In this document: piece by piece, positions 26,201 through 33,310 of the stretch
Position numbering within the stretch: the first letter of the stretch is position 1
How the letters are laid out: each line of letters begins with the position of its first letter
Source of the DNA: F1-20-MAGs016 sp046086245
Lineage (GTDB): Bacteria; Planctomycetota; Planctomycetia; Pirellulales; UBA1268
NCBI GenBank assembly: GCA_046086245.1
Contig: JBJSXB010000028.1
Coordinates: 1-34,935 of the forward strand
Length of the DNA stretch: 34,935 nt
Reading direction: 5' to 3'
The notes under the pieces: model-generated
The model's input: only the letters and a program-made list of their open reading frames with translations
Told to the model about the DNA's origin: nothing
Databases searched by the model: none
Program-made: the position numbers and the translations under genes

Positions 26201-26269
26201 CCGTCACCGGGCGGTCGGTCGTTTCTTCCAGTTCATCCACACCAGTGCATCCAACCCAGGAGTCGTTCC

Positions 26270-26539
26270 ATGAATACGGCGATCGGATTGCTCGAAACCA
26301 AGGGGCTCGTCGGACTCGTCGAGGCCACCGACGCGATGGCCAAGGCGGCCAACGTGAAGATTCTCAAGCGGATCAGCATCGGCAACGCGTTCGTCGCCAC
26401 CGTCGTCCAGGGTGACGTCGGCAGCGTCCGTGCCGCGGTCGAAGCGGGGGCGGCGGCTGCCCAGCAGGTCGGGGAACTCGTGGCGAGCCACGTTATTCCG
26501 CGCCCCGCCGAGAGCCTCTCCACGGCGTTCTTCAGTTGA
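26270..26539 (+). CDS. BMC-H hexameric shell protein 2
   Basis: The 89-residue protein is a compact BMC domain beginning AIGLLETKGLVGLVEATDAM, with the pore loop S-I-G-N at 36-39 and ending RPAESLSTAFFS. It differs from BMC-H 1 in pore chemistry (Ser-Ile-Gly-Asn versus Lys-Ile-Gly-Ser), so the two tiles could admit different metabolites. AGGAG 7 nt before the ATG is one of the best ribosome-binding sites in the window, consistent with a highly made shell protein. Confidence 0.93.
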   Translation: MNTAIGLLETKGLVGLVEATDAMAKAANVKILKRISIGNAFVATVVQGDVGSVRAAVEAGAAAAQQVGELVASHVIPRPAESLSTAFFS

Positions 26540-26633
26540 GCGTTCCACCCGGGCGGCGGCCTCGCGCCGCTGGCGGGTGATTGCCTCGTTCCCACCCCTC
26601 GCGGACCCCGCCGGCACGCCCGACGGGAGCGTG

Positions 26634-27878
26634 ATGAAGATCCTCGTCGCCAACCTCGGCTCCACGAGCTTCAAATACCGGCTGTTCGAACTCGCCGACC
26701 GACCGACGCCGGGCGCGGCGGAGGTCGAATTGGCGCGGGGCGGCGTGGAGCGGATCGGCGCGGCGGAAAGCCGGGTGTACGCGACGATGGCACCGGCGGC
26801 GGGCAAGGACGACCCGCGTCCGGTGCCGCTCGAGACGACGCGGACGGTCCCCGACCACGGCGTCGCCCTCGAGGCGGCACTCGAGCAATTGAACGCCGCG
26901 GGTGGTCCGCTCGCCGGCGGCGGCACGGTGGCGGCGGTCGGCTTCAAGGCGGTGCACGGCGGACGCATCACGGGTGCCGTCCGGGTCACCGCCGACGTGC
27001 TCGCGGCGATGGAGGAGATGGCGGAGGTCGCGCCGGCGCACAATCCGCCGTACGTCCACGCGATGCGCACGGTGATGGCGCGGCTTCCCGGAGTGCCACT
27101 GGTGGCGGCCTTCGAGACCGCGTTTCATGCGACCATTCCCCCGCGCAACGCGTTGTATGCGGTCCCGATCGCGTGGGCCGACGACCACCAGGTGCGCCGC
27201 TACGGCTTCCACGGGGCGAGCCACCGCTTCGTCGCGACGCGCCTCCTCGAAATCGTGCCGCGGCGACCGTTGCGCGCGATCTCCTGCCATCTCGGCGGGT
27301 CGAGCAGCGTCTGCTGGCTCCGCGACGGTGTCAGCGTCGGAACGTCGATGGGCATGAGCCCCCAGTCGGGACTGCCGCAGAACAACCGCGCCGGCGATCT
27401 CGACCCGTTCGCGATCCTTCATGTGGCGCGGCGGACGAGACGCGACTACGCCGACCTCCTCGGCGAGCTGTCAGGCCGGGCCGGCCTGGCCGGCATGTCG
27501 GGCACCAGCGGCGACATGCGTGACCTCGAACGCGCCGCTGCGGCGGGCGACGACCGGGCACGGACGGCGATCGACGTGTATGTGGCGAGCATCCGCCATT
27601 GGCTGGGGGCCGGCATCGTCGAACTGGGGGGGCTCGACGCGGTGGCCTTCGCCGGCGGCATCGGGGAAAACGCGCCGGCCATCCGCGCCGCGGTGCTCGC
27701 CGGCCTCTCCGATCTCGGCATCACGGTCGATCACCCCGCGAATGGGGCTCACGCGGCCGTCGAGCGGCCGATCGCGGCCGCGGGCGCCCCGGTGGCGGTC
27801 TGGGTGATCCCCACGAACGAGGAGTTGGTGGTGGCGCGACAAACACGCGACTGCCTGGCGTCGGGAGGAGGTGGCTGA
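26634..27878 (+). CDS. Acetate kinase family protein of the BMC operon
   Basis: The enzyme would take acyl-phosphate from PduL and make ATP plus the free acid, probably lactate or acetate. The 414 residues show the ASKHA fold: NLGSTSFKY at 7-15 (Asn7, Ser10, Ser12), VHGG at 107-110, GFHGASHRF with His193, GTSMGMSP, RAGDLDP with Arg252, FAGGIGENAPAIRA and TNEELVVARQT. Two residues that are catalytic in characterised acetate kinases differ: the Arg of HRVVHGG is Lys105 and the Asp of FDTAFH is Glu161. The HLGN segment also reads HLGG. GGAG precedes the ATG at 5-6 nt, with a GTG codon immediately before it as an alternative. The stop shares one base with the next start (TGATG). Confidence 0.88.
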   Translation: MKILVANLGSTSFKYRLFELADRPTPGAAEVELARGGVERIGAAESRVYATMAPAAGKDDPRPVPLETTRTVPDHGVALEAALEQLNAAGGPLAGGGTVAAVGFKAVHGGRITGAVRVTADVLAAMEEMAEVAPAHNPPYVHAMRTVMARLPGVPLVAAFETAFHATIPPRNALYAVPIAWADDHQVRRYGFHGASHRFVATRLLEIVPRRPLRAISCHLGGSSSVCWLRDGVSVGTSMGMSPQSGLPQNNRAGDLDPFAILHVARRTRRDYADLLGELSGRAGLAGMSGTSGDMRDLERAAAAGDDRARTAIDVYVASIRHWLGAGIVELGGLDAVAFAGGIGENAPAIRAAVLAGLSDLGITVDHPANGAHAAVERPIAAAGAPVAVWVIPTNEELVVARQTRDCLASGGGG

Positions 27879-28183
27879 TGTTCGTCGCGCTGGTGACCGG
27901 GTCGGTGGTGGCGACGCAAAAGACCGCGTCGATGACCGGCCACAAACTGCTCGTCGTCGAGCCCTATCGCCTCGACGAGCGCGGCCGTGACCGCCTCGTT
28001 CCGACCGGGCGCACCTTCGTCGCCGTCGATACCCTCGGTGCCGGAGAAGGACAGTTCGTGCTCGTGACCCAGGGTTCGAGCGCCCGGCTGACCCCCGAAA
28101 CCAAGTCGCTACCGATCGACGCGGTCGTCATCGGCCTGGTCGATACCGTCCGCATCGGTGGCGCGACGGTCTTCAGCCGCTGA
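27878..28183 (+). CDS. BMC-P pentameric shell protein 1 (EutN/CcmL family)
   Basis: The 101-residue protein begins FVALVTGSVVATQKTASMTGHKLLVVEP, the standard EutN/CcmL opening in which the G-x-V-V-A-T/S-x-K pattern starts the beta barrel. It then has AVDTLGAGEGQFVLVTQGSSAR and ends with DAVVIGLVDTV. Five copies cap the vertices of the icosahedral shell. A long purine-rich ribosome-binding site (GGGAGGAGG at 27863-27871) lies 6 nt from the ATG, which overlaps the kinase stop by one base. This is the most canonical of the three pentamers. Confidence 0.93.
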   Translation: MFVALVTGSVVATQKTASMTGHKLLVVEPYRLDERGRDRLVPTGRTFVAVDTLGAGEGQFVLVTQGSSARLTPETKSLPIDAVVIGLVDTVRIGGATVFSR

Positions 28184-28253
28184 CCGGCAGTCCCACAGCC
28201 CCAACCCCCCACCCCCGCAGCCCACCGCCCGACCCGACCGCGAGGACTCCGCC

Positions 28254-29756
28254 ATGGCGACCGTCACCCCATCCGCTCCCGACATCGCCTCGATCGTCCG
28301 CCAGGTGATCGCCGAACTGCGCACCGCCCAGCCGACGTCGCATCCCGCGGCGCTGCAGTCCGTCGCGCCACCGATCGCGCCCGTCGCAGCGCCGTCGTTC
28401 GAAGGCCGCCATGGCATCTTCGCCAGCGTCGACGAGGCGGTCCGCGCCGCGACCGCGGCGTTCGCCCAGTTGGAGCGCGCCGGTATCGCGGGCCGGAAGC
28501 GGGCCATCGACCACATCCGCCGGATCTCGATCGACGACGCGGTCGAACTGGGCACGATGGAGTTCCACGAGACGCGGATCGGGAGGCTCGAGCACAAGAT
28601 CGAGAAGCTGAAGACGCTCGGTGAGCGGTCCCCCGGCGTCGAGTTCGTCACCAGCGAGGTATTCAGCGGCGACCACGGCTTGGCGGTCGTCGAGCACGCA
28701 CCGTTCGGCGTGATCGGCGCCATCACGCCGGTCACGCATTCGCTGCCGACGATCACCGGCAACGCGGTGAGCATGATCGCCGGCGGCAACACCGTGGTCG
28801 TCAACCCGCATCCCTCCGGGAAGAAGGTCGCCGCCGAAGGGGTGCGCCGCTTCAACGCCGCGATCCACCGCGATCTGGGTATCGACAACCTCGTCTGCCT
28901 GATCGCCGAGCCCACGCTGGAGACGGCCGGCGAGCTGTTCGCCCACCGCGGCGTGAAGCTGATCTGCGTGACCGGCGGCCCGGCCGTCGCCCGGGCGGCC
29001 CTCCAGTCGAGCAAACGGGCGATCGTCGCCGGGCCGGGCAACCCGCCGGTGGTCGTGGACGAGACCGCCGACCTCGACCGCGCCGCGCGGGCGATCATCC
29101 AAGGCGCCGCCTACGACAACAATCTGCTGTGCATCGCCGAGAAGCAGGTGTTCGTCGTCGCCGCGGTGTTCGAGCCGATGCTCGCCGCCATGGAGCGTGC
29201 CGGTGCCCTGCGGCTCAACGCCGCGCAGGTCAACACGTTGACCGCCAAGGCGATCGTCATGGCCGGCGAGGGGGACCACCGCCACCCGGTGCCCTGCAAG
29301 GATCTGCTCGGCCAGGACGCCGCCGTCCTCGCCCGTGCCGCGGGGGCGACGCCGCGCGACGGGCTGGAGTTGGTGTTCGGCGAGACGTCCGCCGACAACC
29401 CGTTCGTGCCGACGGAGCAGATGATGCCGTTCCTGCCCTTCGTGCGCTGCGCCGACGTCGACGAGGCGATCCATCGCGCCCACGAGAGCGAGCATGGCTT
29501 TCGGCACACCGCCATCATCCATTCGCACGACGTCCGGGCGATGACGAAGATGGGCCGGCTGCTCGACACCACGCTGTTCGTGAAGAACGGCCCGAGCGTC
29601 GCCGGGCTGGGGCTCGGCGGCGAAGGCTACCTGTCGTTCTCGATCGCCACTCCGACCGGCGAAGGGGTGACGACCCCCCTCACCTTCACACGGCAGCGGC
29701 GCTGCACGCTCGTCGACGACCTGCGGATCCTCGGGAGCGCCGCCGCGCTCGATTGA
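28254..29756 (+). CDS. CoA-acylating aldehyde dehydrogenase (PduP/EutE-like)
   Basis: The 500-residue enzyme oxidises an aldehyde with NAD and CoA to acyl-CoA; the expected substrate here is L-lactaldehyde. An N-terminal helix (DIASIVRQVIAELRTA at 10-25) and a Pro/Ala linker to about residue 48 form the encapsulation peptide. The catalytic domain has HAPFGVIGAITPVTHSLPT, GGNTVVVNPHPSGK, VTGGPAVARAAL, and the catalytic Cys293 in AAYDNNLLCIAEKQV. The C-terminus has FVKNGPSVAGLGLGGEGY, typical of the acylating EutE/PduP group. GAGGA lies about 8 nt before ATG 28254. It sits between two pentamer genes. Confidence 0.93.
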   Translation: MATVTPSAPDIASIVRQVIAELRTAQPTSHPAALQSVAPPIAPVAAPSFEGRHGIFASVDEAVRAATAAFAQLERAGIAGRKRAIDHIRRISIDDAVELGTMEFHETRIGRLEHKIEKLKTLGERSPGVEFVTSEVFSGDHGLAVVEHAPFGVIGAITPVTHSLPTITGNAVSMIAGGNTVVVNPHPSGKKVAAEGVRRFNAAIHRDLGIDNLVCLIAEPTLETAGELFAHRGVKLICVTGGPAVARAALQSSKRAIVAGPGNPPVVVDETADLDRAARAIIQGAAYDNNLLCIAEKQVFVVAAVFEPMLAAMERAGALRLNAAQVNTLTAKAIVMAGEGDHRHPVPCKDLLGQDAAVLARAAGATPRDGLELVFGETSADNPFVPTEQMMPFLPFVRCADVDEAIHRAHESEHGFRHTAIIHSHDVRAMTKMGRLLDTTLFVKNGPSVAGLGLGGEGYLSFSIATPTGEGVTTPLTFTRQRRCTLVDDLRILGSAAALD

Positions 29757-29792
29757 CCGTCGCGTCCGGCGGCCCGCGAAGGCACCACCACG

Positions 29793-30059
29793 ATGCAACT
29801 CGCACGAATCATCGGCACGGCCACGGCGACGGTGAAGCACCCCTCGCTCGCCGGCGTGCGCCTCCTCGTCGTCCAGCCCCTCCTCGCCGACCGCCGCGGC
29901 GTCGACGGCGATCCCCAGATCGCCGTCGACACCGTCGCCGCCGCCACCGGTGACGTCGTGGTGATCACCAGCGATGGTCGGCTGCTCCGCGAGCGCCTCC
30001 GCAGCGAGACGACCCCGGCCCGATACAGCGCCATCGCCCTGGTGGACGTCCGAAGCTGA
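29793..30059 (+). CDS. BMC-P pentameric shell protein 2 (EutN/CcmL family)
   Basis: The 88-residue protein opens QLARIIGTATATVKHPSL and continues with GVRLLVVQPLLADRRG, AVDTVAAATGDVVVITSDG and a closing YSAIALVDVR. All are EutN/CcmL barrel landmarks, and it is shorter than pentamer 1. It starts 36 bp after the aldehyde dehydrogenase. Several pentamer paralogues per locus are characteristic of this compartment type. Confidence 0.92.
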   Translation: MQLARIIGTATATVKHPSLAGVRLLVVQPLLADRRGVDGDPQIAVDTVAAATGDVVVITSDGRLLRERLRSETTPARYSAIALVDVRS

Positions 30060-30091
30060 TCGGTCGCGCGCCCACACCCAACCGCCACCCC

Positions 30092-30838
30092 ATGAACACA
30101 CCCTCCGGCCAGCTTCCATCCGAGGCCGAACTCAAGGCGCTCGTCGCCGAGGTGATCGCCAGGCTCCGCGCCGGCACGGCGGGCGGTCCGGTCGCGCCGT
30201 CGGCGCCGTCGCCCGCCGCCACCGGGATCGTCGGCGAAGCGGTCGTGACGCTCGCGCTCGTCGAGCGGCTTCCGGCGGGCACGGTCCGCGTGCAGATCGG
30301 GCCACGGGCGGTCGTGACGCCATCCGCCCGTGAGCGCCTCGCCGACCGCGGCATCGCGATCGACCGCGCGGCCCCGGGGATCGCCGGCGCCGCCCCGTGT
30401 CGCCCGTTTTTCCTCGCGCGCATCGATTGCCCCGCCGCCAAGGGGCCGCAGGGGGCAGCCGCAACCAGCGCCCGCATCGCCCGCGCCGTTCCCGGCTCCC
30501 AGCACCTGCCCGCCACCGGCATCGCCGACGTCCTCGCCGCGTTGGCACTCCACGCCGCCCGCGACGGGGCCCGCGGGATGATCCTGTCGCCTCGCGCCGC
30601 GACGGTCTTGGTCCTCGCCAATCGCTCGAAGGTGCTCCGCGCCGTGGGCGGCCGCGATGTCGCCGCCGTGCTCGCCGCGGCGCGGGAGACCGCCGCCAAC
30701 CTCGTGGTGGTGAACCCGGGCGAACTCTCCGCCGTGGCCCTCGAGCGCGTGGCGGTGGAGTTCGCGCGCCGTGCCGACGGCCCGCTCCCCCCCGAACTCG
30801 TCGTCGCAGCCGAGGGCTGCGGCTGCCGCACCCACTGA
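30092..30838 (+). CDS. BMC-operon protein of unknown function, degenerate RpiB-like C-terminal domain
   Basis: The 248-residue product is not a recognised enzyme. Residues 10-27 (SEAELKALVAEVIARLRA) form an amphipathic helix followed by a Pro/Ala/Ser linker, as in cargo encapsulation peptides. Residues about 46-92 carry VVTPSARERLADRGIAI, resembling the TPSAR(E)xL segment at the start of EutT-type proteins. Residues about 161-228 align by eye with the end of ribose-5-phosphate isomerase B: GMILSPRAA for GILICGTG, LANRSKVLRAV for AANKxxGIRAV, and AANLVVVNPGELS for DTNVLAFGSRVVG. The RpiB catalytic Cys is Ser166, and the HND His is missing, so isomerase activity is unlikely. The protein ends with a CGC motif (Cys243, Cys245). 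A cargo scaffold or sugar-phosphate sensor is possible. Confidence 0.75.
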   Translation: MNTPSGQLPSEAELKALVAEVIARLRAGTAGGPVAPSAPSPAATGIVGEAVVTLALVERLPAGTVRVQIGPRAVVTPSARERLADRGIAIDRAAPGIAGAAPCRPFFLARIDCPAAKGPQGAAATSARIARAVPGSQHLPATGIADVLAALALHAARDGARGMILSPRAATVLVLANRSKVLRAVGGRDVAAVLAAARETAANLVVVNPGELSAVALERVAVEFARRADGPLPPELVVAAEGCGCRTH

Positions 30839-30862
30839 ACGCCCCCAACCCCCGGGACCGCG

Positions 30863-31153
30863 ATGCGCTTGGGCAAGACCATCGGCACCGTGACCCTCGT
30901 CGAACCGCATCCGGCGGTCCGCGGTGGAGTCTTTCGCCTCGTGGTGCCGCTGGCCGCCACCGACCTCGACCGGGGTGACGGCGTGGCGGAGCCGCTGGTC
31001 GCCTGGGACGACCTCGGGGCCGGTGACGGCCAACTGGTCGCCTTCAGCGAGGGAGGAGAGGCCGCCCAGCCGTTCCGGCCGCACGACAAGCCGATCGACG
31101 CCTTCGTGGCGGCGATCGTCGACCGCCTCGACCTCGACCGGGGCGCCTCCTGA
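30863..31153 (+). CDS. BMC-P pentameric shell protein 3 (EutN/CcmL family)
   Basis: The 96-residue protein opens RLGKTIGTVTLVEPHPAVRG and has FRLVVPLAATDL, WDDLGAGDGQLVAFSEGGEA and DAFVAAIVDRLDL, matching the EutN/CcmL barrel. It departs from pentamers 1 and 2 in its Asp-rich middle loop. It begins 24 bp after the unknown protein and is followed by 151 bp before the aldolase, a gap in which no further gene is visible. Confidence 0.9.
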   Translation: MRLGKTIGTVTLVEPHPAVRGGVFRLVVPLAATDLDRGDGVAEPLVAWDDLGAGDGQLVAFSEGGEAAQPFRPHDKPIDAFVAAIVDRLDLDRGAS

Positions 31154-31304
31154 CCCGCACCACCACCCCGACCATCACGACCGTGATCGCCAGCACCCCT
31201 TTCCCAGGCCGCAGGCCGCCCGCGACCGGCACCGTGGGGAAGAATCGAGAACCGAGCCACGTTCCACCGAATCCGTCGCCCCGCCGCTTCCCGGGAGGAT
31301 CCCC

Positions 31305-32189
31305 ATGGCCGTCAAGACCAGCACCAAGTCGCTCGCCCTGCTCAAGGAAGAGATCTGCGACATCGGACGAAGGATCTATGCGAAGGGCTTCGCCGCCGGC
31401 AACGACGGCAACATCTCCTTCCGCCTCGGTCCCAACGAGGTGCTCTGCACCCCGACGATGATTTCCAAGGGCTTCATGAAGCCCTCCGACCTGTGCGTCG
31501 TCGACATGGAGGGCAAGCAGCTTTCCGGCCACCGCAAACGGTCCAGCGAGATCCTCCTTCACCTCACGATCATGAAGGAGCGCCCCGATGTCCACAGTGT
31601 CGTCCACTGCCATCCGCCCCACGCCACGGCCTTCGCTGTCGCCCGCGAGCCGATCCCGCAGTGCGTGCTCCCCGAGGTGGAGGTGTTCCTCGGAGACATC
31701 CCGATCACGAAGTACGAGACCCCCGGCGGACAGAAGTTCGCCGACACCGTCAAACCGTTCGTGAAGAAGTCGAACGTCGTGATCCTCGCCAACCACGGCA
31801 CGGTGAGCTTCGGCGAGACGGTCGAGAAGGCCTACTGGTGGACCGAGATCCTCGACGCCTACTGCCGGATTCTGATGCTCGCCAAGGACCTCGGCCGCGT
31901 CACGTTCCTCTCCAAACAGGAGACCAAGGAACTGCTCGACCTCAAGCAGAAGTGGGGCTACACCGACGCCCGCCTCGAGAAGGGGATGGAGAACTGCGAC
32001 ATCTGCGCCAACGACGTCTTCCGTGCCAGCTGGGGTGATACCGGCGTGACCCGCAGCGCCTTTCCGACGCCGCCGGCTGCTCGTCCGGCCGCGCCGACGG
32101 CACCTGCCGCGTCAGCGCCCGACTACGAGGCGATCGTCAAGGCGGTGACCGAACAGGTGTGCCGTGAACTGGGCATCACGGCGGCCTGA
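31305..32189 (+). CDS. Class II aldolase (L-fuculose/rhamnulose-phosphate type) with C-terminal encapsulation peptide
   Basis: The enzyme splits a 6-deoxy-ketose-1-phosphate into DHAP and L-lactaldehyde. The 294 residues show AGNDGNISFR at 31-40, SSEILLH with the likely catalytic Glu82, HCHPPHA giving zinc ligands His101 and His103, and ANHGTVSFG with the third ligand His164, all in FucA-family order. A Cys pair in ENCDIC (231 and 234) comes after the core. After a Pro/Ala linker (254-271) an amphipathic helix PDYEAIVKAVTEQVCREL at 272-289 is a clear encapsulation peptide. GGGAGGA sits 6 nt before ATG 31305. Fuculose versus rhamnulose phosphate cannot be told apart from sequence; relatives may use both. 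Confidence 0.92.
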   Translation: MAVKTSTKSLALLKEEICDIGRRIYAKGFAAGNDGNISFRLGPNEVLCTPTMISKGFMKPSDLCVVDMEGKQLSGHRKRSSEILLHLTIMKERPDVHSVVHCHPPHATAFAVAREPIPQCVLPEVEVFLGDIPITKYETPGGQKFADTVKPFVKKSNVVILANHGTVSFGETVEKAYWWTEILDAYCRILMLAKDLGRVTFLSKQETKELLDLKQKWGYTDARLEKGMENCDICANDVFRASWGDTGVTRSAFPTPPAARPAAPTAPAASAPDYEAIVKAVTEQVCRELGITAA

Positions 32190-32255
32190 CCGGCACCGGC
32201 AGCGATTCGTCGCGGCGTCCGCCAGGGACCGCCGCACACCAACGGAAGCATTTCC

Positions 32256-33203
32256 ATGAAAGTCGGGATCATCGGTGGGGGCGGGATCGTCGGCTCATCT
32301 GCCGCCTTCGCCCTCCAACTCGGCGGCATCGTCCACGAGATCGTGATCGTCGACGCCAACGCCGACCTCGCCGACGGACAGGCGCTCGATCTGCTTCACG
32401 GCACCCCGGCGGTCGCCGACCAGGTGATCCGGGCGGGCGGCTACGACGCCCTCACCGACGCCGGCCTGATCTGTATCACCGCGGGTCTGCGCCGCAAGCC
32501 CGACGAGAGCCGGCTGGCGCTCATCAATCGCAACGTCGTCCTCTTTCGCTCGATTCTCGGCCAGCTCGCGGCGGCGGGCATCGCGCCGGACGCCGTCGTG
32601 CTCGTGGTGAGCAATCCGGTCGACATCCTCACCTGCCTCGCCGAGCGCGAGTTGGGCCTGCCCCGCGGCCGGGTGATCGGCCTCGGCACCCTGCTCGATA
32701 CACTCCGTTTTCGGTCCCTGCTGGCGCTGCATCTCAGCGCGCCCGCCACGCAGGTCGAGGCGATCATCCTCGGCGAGCATGGCGACACGATGGTTCCCGT
32801 GTGGAGCAGCGCCTCGATCGCCGGCCTCCCGCTGGAGAAGTGGCCGGGCTATTCGCCGAAGCTGGCCGCCGACGTCTTCGAACGCACGCGGTCGAGCGGT
32901 GCGGAAATGATCAAGAAGAAAACCGGTGCCGGCTTCGCCGTCGGCGTCTCGATCGCGGAAGTCGTCCACGCCGTCGCACTCGACCGCAAGTGCGTGCTGC
33001 CGGTCTCGACCGTGCTCCACGGCGGCCCGGGCAGCTATGGCATCCGCGACGTCGCCCTCTCGGTGCCGACGATCGTCGGCCGGAAGGGGGCGGAGAAGAC
33101 GCTCGAGATCGAACTGTGGCCGAAGGAGTCGCAGGGCCTGAAGCGAAGCGCCGCCGCGCTTGGCGACACGCTCGGCAAGGTGCTTGCCGGCGCCACGAGC
33201 TAG
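32256..33203 (+). CDS. Lactate/malate dehydrogenase family protein of the BMC operon
   Basis: The 315-residue protein has the NAD-binding GIIGGGGIVGSSAAFAL at 4-20, VVDAN-like VDANADLADG, SNPVDILT, GTLLDTLRFRSLL with Asp148 and Arg151, and the catalytic GEHGDTMVPVWS with His175. The specificity loop reads TAGLRRKPDESR, placing Arg80 at the position that is Gln in lactate and Arg in malate dehydrogenases. By alignment the Thr246-equivalent is Ala, also malate-like. In the PV compartment this protein is thought to reduce lactaldehyde to 1,2-propanediol and so regenerate NAD for the aldehyde dehydrogenase; that is inference. No encapsulation peptide is visible. GGAAG lies 8 nt before the ATG. 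It is the last gene of the operon. Confidence 0.88.
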   Translation: MKVGIIGGGGIVGSSAAFALQLGGIVHEIVIVDANADLADGQALDLLHGTPAVADQVIRAGGYDALTDAGLICITAGLRRKPDESRLALINRNVVLFRSILGQLAAAGIAPDAVVLVVSNPVDILTCLAERELGLPRGRVIGLGTLLDTLRFRSLLALHLSAPATQVEAIILGEHGDTMVPVWSSASIAGLPLEKWPGYSPKLAADVFERTRSSGAEMIKKKTGAGFAVGVSIAEVVHAVALDRKCVLPVSTVLHGGPGSYGIRDVALSVPTIVGRKGAEKTLEIELWPKESQGLKRSAAALGDTLGKVLAGATS

Positions 33204-33310
33204 CAGGCCGTCGATAAACAGCCTGCTGCACCTCATGAATGGCGGTGCCGGGAGCGCAGCTTGTCCGGTGGCCAAAGGCCAGGGATGGACTCTGGCCACG
33301 GACTGCTAGC
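33199..33310. repeat. 112-bp nested inverted-repeat element at a convergent gene junction (possible bidirectional terminator)
   Basis: The ends, GCTAGCAGGCCGT (33199-33211) and ACGGACTGCTAGC (33298-33310), are inverted repeats with one mismatch over 13 bp. The TAG stops of the dehydrogenase (+) and the lipase (-) both lie inside the arms. Inside are two further hairpins: AGCAGGC/GCCTGCT (33202-33208 / 33221-33227) and a TCCGgTGGCCA/TGGCCACGGA stem with a one-base bulge (33264-33274 / 33293-33302). It may act as terminator for both genes. It also looks like a small non-autonomous repeat of the REP/MITE sort. Confidence 0.6.

Noticed and set aside
28173..30119. Open frame of about 650 codons on - opposite the aldehyde dehydrogenase
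   Set aside because: Antisense to a clear enzyme gene and a shell gene; composition is that of a codon-bias shadow.
24133..33203. BMC locus considered as a wholly new compartment type
   Set aside because: Gene content (PduL, two BMC-H, three BMC-P, acylating dehydrogenase, class II aldolase, LDH-like protein, DeoR) matches the known PV type for fucose/rhamnose.
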